A stretch of DNA of 26,026 nucleotides, taken from contig BMAT01012458.1 in the NCBI GenBank assembly GCA_019649035.1, forward strand, positions 211,798-237,823, read 5' to 3'. Position 1 is the stretch's first letter; the number at the start of each line of letters is the position of its first letter. This document shows positions 1 to 9,738 of this stretch, piece after piece. The stretch is from Elysia marginata (lineage: Eukaryota; Mollusca; Gastropoda; Plakobranchidae). The notes under the pieces are model-generated. The model did no database searches. It had not been told where the DNA came from and saw only the letters and a program-made list of their open reading frames with translations. The translations under genes were made by a program, and so were the position numbers.

Positions 1-324
1 TTTTTATCTCAATAAAAGTTTTTATTCCATTTTTAATTCATGGCATAAGTTTTAAAATGACGATGCAGGGAGCAACAGCTGTTAGCAATAACTTTAAATT
101 TTGTATGATTGATATATGCAAGAAGTATAAATCAATCCCTTGAATTTTGAAATAATGCTGTTGTTATTAATGCTTTTTACTACAGTTTTTTTTTTTTTGC
201 AAATAAAGACGTACGAATGATTTGAATTATTTAGACAATTGCATTTGAAAAAAAAATGGCTAAGTTTTTATCTAATGCTTTTTTTTACTTTTATTTCTGC
301 CAGTTTTGATTCTCAAATAGAGAC
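1..324 (+). other. FARS2: 5' flank / 5' UTR of FARS2 with a likely UTR splice acceptor
   Basis: AT-rich DNA without CpG enrichment or an obvious TATA box. A pyrimidine run ending in TTTCTGCCAG at 294-303 is a good acceptor. An in-frame TGA follows at 307-309 before the ATG at 325, so the start codon probably sits near the 5' end of the second transcribed exon, with a non-coding first exon upstream or outside the window. Confidence 0.45.
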
Positions 325-918
325 ATGGCATTTCGGACTTACCAACGTTTAGGAATTTTCCGCTCTTTTCCCTTTGTGAAAATTATCGCGAAAGAAGCTT
401 TCTTTCACAGCAGAGGCTCATGTTTGCAATCTCAAAGAACAAAGAATCTTCCAAATGTCTTAGATATTCTTGGAAAGTCATACCCCAGCGACCAGCTTAC
501 AAACATTACCCCTGCAATTCTTTCCAAGGTGGGCAGAGACCTCCACAATACACAGGGACACCCTTTGCATTTCATATTTAAACGAATAGAGTCCTTTTTC
601 CACCGTTCTTATGTAAAGCGAGGAAACCCTGTGTTTTCTGTGTACAGCAACCTCAGTCCAGTTGTGACGCATGAACAAAATTTTGACAGCCTCTTGGTGC
701 CTCAGAACCATGTGAGTCGCTCGCCATCTGACACATATTACATTAACTCGACTCACATGCTGCGAGCGCACACTTCCGCTCACCAAAGGGATTTGATACG
801 ATCAGGACTTGATGCCTTTCTTGTTGTTGGCGATGTCTACAGAAGGGATACGATAAATTCGACACATTACCCTGTCTTTCATCAAATGGAAGGTGTTCGT
901 CTTTATTCTGATTTTCAG
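325..918 (+). CDS. FARS2: FARS2 coding exon 1
   Basis: Residues 1-198. It carries the probable mitochondrial targeting peptide, then the synthetase core with [28 protein letters not shown] and YRRD. The donor is CAG|GTGAGC in phase 0; reading on past it ends at TGA 955-957. Confidence 0.95.
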
Positions 919-3900
919 GTGAGCATTAATAGTTGTATGCATTTGATTTTGAGTTGATTATAAATTATAGTGAAGGATTTAACTATTTGTCTCTGAATTT
1001 TTTGTACATATGTTTTGCAACGATTTTTTGGGAAGTGAAAGTTACTGTAACGTCTCTAGGGAAATTGAGGACTGTCTCGATGTCCAGGCAGGATTTGATT
1101 GATGTAGCAGTTATCTTGTGCTGTAACAAAGTATTGTACCAGGATTAAGTGTGCCATGCAAACGCACCTTGAGGGCAATTTAGTATTATATTTCCATGGC
1201 ATTTGGTTCATGTACCATACATGGTTATGGCACAAACTTACTGCTACACTCTTGCAACACGCATGGATAGGAGTTAAAGTTAAACAAAAAAGAAATTATT
1301 TATTCTCATTAAAAATTGTCTAAAAAATTGCAGACTTTTTACTGCAACAAAGAAGAAAAAAAAATTTTTTTTTTGGTGAGGGCTCAGTAATAATTCCTGT
1401 AGCTTAAAAGGAATGGAGTTTAATTAGTTACATCAAGAGTTTCAAAAGAGGGGCAAGAATTGATTTCTAATTTCTAGACAAATCAGGTCTGTGGCTTACC
1501 CAAATGAATCTGAAATTAGGGTATACATGTGTTGGGGTATACATGTGTTGTTCACAGGCAAATGTTTGGTAGTGCCAGAGTAGTTATAGAAAAAAAATAT
1601 TTGTGTTTAAATTTATTTTTACAATTACATGGTTCAATAAATTGTTGTTGAATTTTGTGGACAAATATTTGCAATTTATTTATATAACAATTATTTCGAC
1701 AGTTATTTTCTAACGTCTCAGACCCATCAAGCTGTTCACTTTTCGAAAGTGGAAAAAGAGATGACAGCAAGCAAGAACAACATTCATTAGAGACCTCTAA
1801 ACTCTTAGAGTATGATCTGAAGTCTTGTTTAGAGGGATTAATGAGAGCCCTATTTGGCCAAAGTGAGTTTCAATACATCTGCCATTACTTATGATTGAAA
1901 AACTCTTTATTAATCAAACTTTTTGTTCAATTATGGCAATTTCTGTACGAATGCTTAGTTTCCCCTTAGATCCTTTCATAGAACAGTATGGTGTCTCATC
2001 AGTCAGGTTTTTAGATATCCATCTGGTACACTTTTTGTGTCCATATTATAGCTCTTATAATCTTCCTTTATAATTTCTTCAATCTGTGTTGTAGCTACAA
2101 GATCAAAAGTTATAGGTTTAACCCTCTTTTAACTGCGAAATTAAAATTAGAAAGCATACTGTTGCCATTATTCTTATAAAGCCCAACTTGTTTTTCCTAG
2201 ACTCAATATTACAGAGTCCACTGTTTTATCTCTGATTTTTTAACCTAGAATCAAACCTAATGTTTCTCTTCTAAGCTCTTTCTGTGCCTTTCTATTGTTG
2301 CATACTTTTTCTAGATGTAGGTATTATTTTCTGTGATTCCCAAAAGAACTTTTTATGTTCGACACTATTTTGATTGTAATTCCCTTATGAGGCATGATAC
2401 AATTTGGATTCAAGGATTTATCCCTACTTTTCCACCCTTGTTTAAAAAATATGACTTTGCTCCATCCCTCCACATAGATTTGGAAATGAGATGGGTGGAT
2501 GCCTATTTTCCTTTCACACATCCGTCCTGGGAATTAGAAATCTTTCACCAAGGTGAATGGGTTGAGATGTTGGGCTGTGGTGTCATGGAACAGAGATTGG
2601 TTGATTCAGGTAAGATGTTGGAAGATGCCTTCTACATCTCATTTGATTTCCAAAGATAGTGATGTCTCATCACATACAGTGCTTATCACTTACGTGCGGG
2701 CTTTAATATGTCCATAAAGAAAGACTCTTGCTTTTACTGATGCAAATCTCGTTTTGTTTAAGGTTCAGTTATGACTTTAAGTAAAATCTTGGTTAACCCC
2801 ACTGAAATAAAATTTACCTTTGACTTATTTAAACTTTGAATAATCAGCATATAAAATAGAAAAGGGATAATCTTGGTATTCCGAATGTACTTTCAATGTG
2901 ACAATTATACAGGGTAGAATAATTCGGATTTTACTGTTACCTCAAGTCAAGATAGCAGGCTATGCTTTGCAATATCTACTCCTCCCTCTTGCTGTTTCAG
3001 GTATTTACAAGAAAGGTCATTTTTCAACTTTTTAATTGTGTGGATATAAATCTTTCAGATGTATTAGATATATTTCACAATTCTTTTCTAGGGATTAAAT
3101 TACATATTTTTGTGTTATTATGATAGCAGAAAATTTCATCAAAGAAGGTTTTCCAATGATGGTTATCTAGTTCTAGTAGGGGTCGATAGGGTTCATATAC
3201 AATGTATATCTTTGTAAACTGCCCTCAGTAGATACTGCAAAAGACAGAATTCAAGAAAGTCATTTGAGTTGAAAAATCTTTTGTTTCACAATACATATAA
3301 GTGTATCTAAAAGGATTTTTCTGAGCCATGTAAAGTGGATCGTGTTGCTCAAATTTAATGCTTTATATAGAAATTACTCTGGCTTTTTTAAAAAGTTTTA
3401 TCTTGTGCATTTTTTTTCTAGCCGGTGCCTCAAGCAAAGCAGGGTGGGCCTTTGGTTTAGGACTGGAACGTCTGGCAATGAAGCTTTTCTCCATTCCTGA
3501 TATTCGTCTTTTCTGGAGTACAGATTCTGGCTTCCTCCATCAATTCAGAGATAAACATTTTGAGGATGAAATAAGCTACAAGGTGAAGACTTTGTGATTT
3601 GATGGGAATTGTTGTATACATTGATGTTCACTTGAAATAATGGGAAAAAACTGCTTAGATAGAAACGAGCAGTGCTTGTTTTATGTAAAATGTGAAAAGA
3701 GGTAAGCACTGCTAGTTTTCTTCTTTTATTATTTAAAAAAATCTTTGGTGTATTTCAGTTTTGTGCCACAACCAGTGGAAATGAGTCAGATGTCAGAGTT
3801 TTCCCATAGCACAAGACATTGATATATTGAACGTTGTTTTTTTTTCCTGAGATTTCTAATGTTTGCAAGTACACAAAATCATCAAAACCTTGTGAGGAGA

Positions 3901-5288
3901 TGTTAGGACTCTTTTGTTTTAAAAGGTGGAGAAAACAGAAATGAATCCAATTAGTGTTTATCTCATATCATTGTTTCCAACATCTAACTCATTTGCACTG
4001 GGGATGAGATATATGAATAAATAAGCATGTCTCAGATTCAAGGAGGTTGTAGTTCCTCTGTGTCCTAAACCTTAAAGTTGAAAAACTCTTTAACATTCTA
4101 TGCCTTGCAAAGAACTGACTGCGAAAAATTTTCTAAAGTAAAGTAAAATGATAAATTTTTTAATATAGTGCTTAATTTGCTAAAACTCTTTTACATGCAT
4201 TCCCCTGTCAGGTCATTACCAACCAGTTAAAGCAGTTAAACTGCTTCACTCTATCATACTGACAAGATGTTTCACTACACGTAGACGAGTATTCATTTAA
4301 CGCCTGAAAGCAATCAGGAATGTGTTCAAGGTCTAATTGTGGATCTGCCAAGCCAGGGTTCAAACCGGGGATCTCTTGGTCGGAAGGTCAAGCGTCTACC
4401 ACTAGAACTGATCAGGATGTCACAGTTTACCTTTTTATCTCTTTTTATTTCAATCAACAATGACTGCAGTGTTTTTCTTTTTTTGTTTTGTTTACAATAA
4501 TTCAGGCAGTCAGCAAGTATCCTCAATGCACCAATGATATTTCATTTTGGATCCCTGATGATTACACCTCAAATGACTTTTATGATTTGGTGCGATCTGT
4601 TAGTGGAGATCTTGTCGAGCAGGTAAATTATACAAATGTTGAGTGTGCCAGCTGTTTCGCTCTTTTTTTTTTACTTTATGTCGTAACATCACTGGTTTTA
4701 ATTGCACTGAAAGCGTCTGGTCATTAAAGCTTCAGGTTAAACAACTTTAATGACACTGTTTACATATTATGGAGATGGGTTCATTTTGAGTGCCTTTTTT
4801 CAATGTGGATTGGATAATCTATATTTGCAACTTTGCAAGACAGTCAGAGTAAATCATTCATTGGTGGGATCTTTTTTACATGATAAGATGTAAACATTTT
4901 CTAAAAGGTGTTTTATCTTTGTTTCTTTTAAAAGGTTTAAAAAATGTAGCTTTCTATTTTCTATAATTTCAGTGATTTCTTCTCAAATTCAGTTTCAAAG
5001 AGGTGCATGATATACAGTCCAGTTAGTTTATTTCAACGCCCTCTGGGAACAAAATTGATCTCTGAATTATCAATTTATCAAGTAACTATTATTTTCTTTT
5101 TTCCTTTTTTCCATGTATAGGTTGATCTCATTGATGAGTTCCGCCACCCTAAAACTGGTCGGGTCAGCCACTGTTATAGACTGGTCTACAGGCACATGGA
5201 GAAAACTTTGACTCAAGAAGAGGTCAACATGGTGCACAGGGAGATTGAAGTCTCGGCATCGAAACAGCTTGGAGTAGAAATTCGGTGA
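325..5288 (+). CDS. FARS2: Mitochondrial phenylalanyl-tRNA synthetase, six coding exons, complete
   Basis: Joining 325-918, 1703-1862, 2478-2609, 3422-3582, 4506-4622 and 5121-5288 gives 1332 nt, that is 443 residues plus stop; human FARS2 is about 451. All introns are GT-AG and their phases (0,1,1,0,0) agree. The enzyme is a monomeric class II synthetase that charges mitochondrial tRNA-Phe. Visible parts are an N-terminal presequence rich in R, K and F (about 1-40), the catalytic core with [12 protein letters not shown] and the motif-2 block VVGDVYRRD (about 140-190), motif 3 [13 protein letters not shown] (303-315, with R312), and a C-terminal ferredoxin-fold anticodon-binding domain (about 350-443). 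The start is the first ATG after an in-frame TGA at 307-309. Residues line up with the human protein almost without gaps by eye. No frameshift or lost motif is seen, so the gene looks functional. Confidence 0.96.
1519..1550 (+). repeat. Perfect 16-bp tandem duplication in FARS2 intron 1
   Basis: The unit GGGTATACATGTGTTG occurs twice head to tail (1519-1534 and 1535-1550) with no mismatch, suggesting recent slippage or duplication. Confidence 0.85.
1703..1862 (+). CDS. FARS2: FARS2 coding exon 2
   Basis: Residues 199-251 plus one base of codon 252. The acceptor is TTTCGACAG|TTATTT and the donor CCAAA|GTGAGT. There is no ATG-initiated open frame here, so the exon was found from homology. The translation runs from LFSNVSD through [18 protein letters not shown] to [18 protein letters not shown]. 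It fills the gap between exons 1 and 3 and matches the human segment (LFEQSSRSAHKQETHTME, EFDLKQTLTRLMAHLFG) without an indel. Confidence 0.93.
2478..2609 (+). CDS. FARS2: FARS2 coding exon 3
   Basis: Residues 252 (split codon, N) to 295. The acceptor is CTCCACATAG|AT and the donor TTCAG|GTAAGA. It encodes core-domain strands [18 protein letters not shown] and [17 protein letters not shown], conserved in FARS2. Open frame upstream to 2333 is intronic. Confidence 0.95.
3422..3582 (+). CDS. FARS2: FARS2 coding exon 4
   Basis: Residues 296 (split codon, A) to 349. The acceptor is TTTTTTTCTAG|CC and the donor TACAAG|GTGAAG in phase 0. It carries class II motif 3 ([13 protein letters not shown]), whose arginine R312 contacts ATP, followed by the conserved IPDIRLFW. 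Confidence 0.95.
4285..4425 (-). repeat. tRNA-derived SINE fragment in FARS2 intron 4
   Basis: Read on the minus strand, this stretch has a tRNA-like head: an A-box-like TTCTAGTGGTAGACG near 4393-4408 and a B box GGTTTGAACCC at 4356-4366. An AT-rich body follows, with GGCGTTAAATGAATACT near 4290-4303, resembling the GACGTTAAA motif near the 3' end of the other SINE in this window. No tRNA cloverleaf is intact, so it is not a tRNA gene. No clean target-site duplication was found. It is a different family from the SINEs at 12148 and 22800. Confidence 0.6.
4506..4622 (+). CDS. FARS2: FARS2 coding exon 5
   Basis: Residues 350-388, phase 0 at both ends. The acceptor is ACAATAATTCAG|GCAGTC and the donor GAGCAG|GTAAAT. 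It begins the FDX-ACB anticodon-binding domain with [13 protein letters not shown] and NDFYDLVR. Confidence 0.95.
5121..5288 (+). CDS. FARS2: FARS2 terminal coding exon 6
   Basis: Residues 389-443 and the TGA stop at 5286-5288. The acceptor is CCATGTATAG|GTTGAT. It completes the FDX-ACB fold with [20 protein letters not shown] and [13 protein letters not shown]. The exon is too short to have appeared as a long open frame, but its homology is clear. Confidence 0.96.
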   Translation, partial: VDLIDEFRHPKTGRVSHCYRLVYRHMEKTLTQEEVNMVHREIEVSASKQLGVEIR

Positions 5289-6381
5289 AGGTGGACGAAA
5301 GGTTGGAAATTTTATAATTTTTACACTATGGCAGGCACTGCCTTGTTTGCCAATAAATTACTAATTCAGTTTCTTGAATGGTCCTAAGGGAGCATTCACA
5401 TACACTGTATAAGGTCATCAAAAACTTGCGTTTTTGTACTACTCATCCTCTATGTCATCAAATAATTATAATTTGTACATGAGAAAGGAGAGAAGATTCA
5501 CCACTTGCACAACATTTGGCACCTTTCACACACAAACAAAATCCCCCTAGCAGATGGCATATTATGTGAACACTCTCTAAGCATAAATTTAAAGTCTAAA
5601 GCCATTGAGGAAGGAAGCTAATGTTCTCTCTAAGTATGACTTTAAACAATTTTACATTTTATGTTTACAATAAGACATTGACTAGTATTTAATCATTTTG
5701 TCATGAAAGAAGCAAACTTTTGGCTACCAATTCAAAAGCGACCCCGTGTTTTTGTAATACTAATTCATGGTTTGCTGTTAAAAAGTTTTTTCTCTAGCTT
5801 GGATTTCAAGTGGCAAAGATTATCAGTATACTAGTCAATCTGATTGAAAAAAAAATTCAGAGACATTGTAATGAATGTATTCATCATTAAGACATTTGGT
5901 TCTTTTAGAAATAATAAATTACTCAATCATTATAACCATTTAGCACATTATTGTGAACCATTTTATCTTCTTCTTGAGTATTTTGGACAGTCATAAATAT
6001 TGACGGAATAGCTGATGAATTTTTTCTTATTATTACAAAGGAAACATGATGTTGTCAACACCTTAGGACCAAGAAAAAAATGAATTGACTTTAACAAGGC
6101 AAGAGTTGACTTCAACCATTAAAAAAATATCCAGAAATTTAAAATCGGACTGCTAAACACACTTGTCTTTCAGCAGGAGTTTCCATTTAAAGGTGTTGAT
6201 TCTTACAGGATTTTCTTTGCTTTTTTTTCTTACTGTTATTGGGTGCAGCACCATTTTCATGAGTATGTGGGATTATAATTTTATACTGAAAAATTGACTT
6301 TTTTTTTCTTTTCCGAGTGGTAAATGTAGTTTCCAATTGTCTCTGTAATTGTTTTTTGAAAACAGTCTTTTTTTAAATAAA
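5289..6381 (+). other. FARS2: FARS2 3' UTR with candidate polyadenylation signals
   Basis: Non-coding, AT-rich sequence after the stop codon. AATAAA occurs at 5352-5357, 5913-5918 and 6376-6381. The first lies only ~65 nt after the stop and would give a very short UTR. Which signal is used cannot be told from sequence. Confidence 0.5.
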
Positions 6382-8815
6382 CAAATTACAAACCTTGCTA
6401 GATCATGTGTCAGTTGTGTGATTTCCAATTTAAAAGTTTTCAGATCAAATTTTTTTCTAATGTTTTATCACTATAGGTTAATTAATTGCAATCCTCTGTG
6501 CTTTATTTGAAACTATATCGGCCTTTATTTAGGGCCTATGCTATTGGCTTTTTTCATGCTCAATATATAATAAAAAGTTGCCCAAAAACCATATACATTA
6601 AAAAATCTTTTTTTTTGTGGAGCTTATTTATTGAGACAAAATTTGTGGCAAAGCTTAGCTTTAGTTTAAAAGATGTAAGCAAGCTGTTTCCATAGGAATG
6701 CAATTTTTTTTTCTGAGTGTGTGTGCTTCAAATGACCAACTTTTATATAGTGGCTATTGAGCTCTCCAATTTTTGCTCACTAAATCCACCATGAGATTCA
6801 GAATGGCTTGCTTAGAATACTTTTAACCCTTCATCACAAGCTGTTGAGTATTAGTCTTTAACTCATTGATGGCGCCCCAGACATGTACATCCCGTAGCTT
6901 TATGAGATCATGAGTTGCACCGGACACAAGTTGAAATGAGTTTTAAAAAGATGTTCGTAGCACAGAATGTAGACTACATCATAGCACTTGTAAAAAATAC
7001 AATCACTTGCAACCATCCGAGTCCTTTGTTTGTCATAAGCGTTTCTTTTCTACTGGATGTTATATGTTTGGGGCCTCTTCAATGAGTAAACCTTAATTTT
7101 TATGTTAAGAAGGTCATATTTCTGAATACTGGTGCTATCGAGTGGGACATCAGGAATTTTTAAATTGAAAAAGTCCCTTTAAAAAGTAGATTTAACCCTC
7201 TTTTTTTCTTTATGTGTTAAATCAAAAGAAATTATAATATTTTCTCACCAAATTTCGTTAATTTCATGCACTTTTCAACATTTTGAAGACCAGAAAAAAG
7301 CAATGTCCAGAACACCAGTGTTATATAATAAGGAAATTGTGACATCTGGCTCATTTGCATAGAATAAAGACATATAATTGAACCTATTTTTCCTTTACCG
7401 TCTAAAATGACTCTGAGTATTGGATACAAATGTCAAAATACAGCTGATTGGTATGGCACATGCACACTCATGTTTAGTTGGAAAGAATTGAGTGAGGTCT
7501 TTAATTCGCACTAACATTTAATAAGACTACAAGTATGAGTTAGAATCTCTTAACATTAGACTCAGATTTTTCTGTGCGATTCTTCAAAATTGAAATAAAA
7601 GAAGTCAAACAAAGTTCTTTGTCATGGCTCAATAAATGAACTTAGTCAATTTTATTGGAACAAGATAAATGTAAACCCGAAATTCATATTATATGGTCAC
7701 CACTACATACATTCCTTTACAATGACATCATTTTTATAGTACATACAGTGTACATGCCATGATTCTACTGTAACTTGAGAACGAGTTTTTTTTCTTTATT
7801 ATAGGCTTCTCAGTTGTACTTGTAGACATTGTGTTTCCAACCTCATGTTCTCTCTCTCTCTTTCTTTTTTTCCCATTCACTTTTCTCCCTCTTGCTTATT
7901 TGCATGACCTTCACATTCTCTCTCTCTTTCTCTTTCTTCACTCACTTTTCCCTCCCTGGCCCTTTTTGATGGTATGTGTCTGATTTTTTTTTCAAATAGT
8001 AAACTCAAAACCCAGTGATGGTTAAAAAAGTACATGTTCATAGTAGTCACCAGCAGAGGGCATCTACTCAATGTCTGGTTTAGTTGGTGTTGAAGTCTCT
8101 CAAAATAGAGATGATAAGATGAAGAAAACGATGGTGGCTTGGGGAACTAACTTGACTGATTCAGAACCGATTTGAGGTCGAGATGCTGAGGAAACAATAC
8201 AAAAGTAAATGAAGAAATAAATATTCGAAAATACTCAAGTTAATCCTATAAATAGGCGTACAAGTACTTTAAATTAAATACTGTAGAATCCTATTAAGGT
8301 AAACTCCGTTGGGCGCGACTAAGAATTTTTTTTTCATTAATAGTTTATGTTTCGATTATAAGTAACATAAGGATGAAAAAAGAGATGAAAAGGGGCCAAA
8401 TATGTATTTTATTACAACCCAAAGTTTATCTTAAACAGGGTTTAACTTAAGCAGACTCCTTTGTATAGCTATGTCTATTTCTAAAGGGGAATCTTGTTAA
8501 AAACCATCACTCTAAGGAGAGCTGAAGAGAATTGCAGAAGAAAATATAAGAATTCGTGAAGTATTTTTTTCTGTGTGTAGATTTATATCAAATATAGTGC
8601 ATAAACTTCCTGTAGCTTTGTCACTAGCACGCTAATACATCACTGTTTTTTTTTATCAGGTTACCTGTAAGACATTTTTAAGTTAACATTTGCATAGCAA
8701 TGCTGGCATTTAAAAGTCATAAGTATTTCCAGTTTAGTGCAAATTCTTTTACAAGTACATGTAGACCTAGGTCTAGTAAGTCAGAATAGGGACGAACAGC
8801 CCGAATACATTTTAA
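6382..8815. other. Intergenic region between the convergent genes
   Basis: No homologous coding sequence or RNA gene was recognised on either strand. The open frames here are short and AT-rich. A CT-rich stretch lies at about 7849-7970. A last exon of the minus-strand CAP gene could lie in this area, but none was identified. Confidence 0.5.
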
Positions 8816-9134
8816 CAGGGATGCAAGTTTTCCGATTTTTGCAGGAATGCCGATTTTTTAGCAGCAATCTTTAGCTAAAAAAATCAGGAAATTTGATTAT
8901 AATTAAGACTAAATTGTGAGAGAAAATCGTCCAAATTTGAGATTTGCAGAAAATCTTACACTTCTTTTGGATCGTACATCTGTATAAGCCCTATTACAGA
9001 GCTGTATCTACCTTTTTTAGTTGATATAGCAAAGGTTCTATATGGGCAGCTATTGGTTATCAGTGCCGAGCGGAGCACTTTATAGGGATGTTTAAATTTT
9101 CCTGCTTTTTCTACGTGGTGCGCTTGCATCTCTG
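8816..9134. mobile_element. hAT-like non-autonomous DNA element with short terminal inverted repeats
   Basis: The left end CAGGGATGCAAG (8816-8827) is mirrored by CTTGCATCTCTG (9123-9134), that is CAGAGATGCAAG in reverse: 11 of 12 match. The termini have the CAG...CTG form seen in hAT transposons. TTTTAA flanks both ends directly (8810-8815 and 9135-9140). That is 6 bp, shorter than the 8 bp expected for hAT, so the superfamily is tentative. The ~319-bp interior has no transposase frame. A second similarity between the ends (GATTTTTGCAGGAA against GAAAAAGCAGGAA) extends the pairing imperfectly. Confidence 0.6.
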
Positions 9135-9560
9135 TTTTAATTTTTATGTAATTAAGCTGCCATACAAAGTCATGTAGTCAAAAATTTTCGTCCTCCCCCA
9201 CCCAAAAGAAAACTAAAAAACTGATGGTATAGGTATGGCAGCGTAAAATACATAGCGCCAGGTTCCTTTTCAAACTGCAAACTGTGCTTAAAGGCTCAGA
9301 GTCATCTGTTTTTCCCAAACTGGAGACTTCTAACTTCTCATAGAAGTTCTATGATACATATAGGTCTACGATGCTTGTGTCACTCTAGTCGCTTCAAAGT
9401 AAGGAGATTGACTACCAAACGGTTTATAACGTATACGTGAGAAATGCAGCGACTCTGAACAGCCACTAAGCAAGAATTGGTAGTGCTAGAAAACCCTAAC
9501 CTGGGCACCTCTTTCCACTCTGTGGTGCTGGTACAAAATACCCGATTTTGCCCTCTCTGC
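9135..9560. other. No gene recognised
   Basis: Nothing coding or repeated was recognised here. The stretch is 3' of the last traced exon of the CAP gene and may be its 3' UTR or last intron. Confidence 0.4.
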
Positions 9561-9738
9561 TCATACGATGTTTTTCTTTAAACTTAGCGGCAGCACGGGA
9601 TCAAGTCCAACGGTTATGTCGCATTGGCAAACAACACACTTACAACAAAGTCCGCGGATGCAGAATGGATATTTTTCCTTATCACAGTCCGTGCATGCTT
9701 TTCCTTTTTTGAAGGGTGGTCTTCCGATATAGTTGCCT
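9561..9738 (-). CDS. CAP gene exon 6 (hinge), alternative 3' ends
   Basis: The acceptor is TTGACATAG|A, completing A211, then GNYIGRPPFKKGKACTDC and EKYPFCIRGLC. A consensus donor T|GTAAGTG follows at 9643. If it is used, coding ends at 9644 and a further exon is missing. If it is not used, the frame continues through CKCVVCQCDITV to TGA at 9563-9561. In vertebrate GLIPR1-type proteins the chain continues after the corresponding C..NLC to a tail or anchor, which favours splicing. Confidence 0.75.

Noticed and set aside
478..786. 102-codon minus-strand frame
   Set aside because: Antisense shadow of FARS2 exon 1; no homology of its own.
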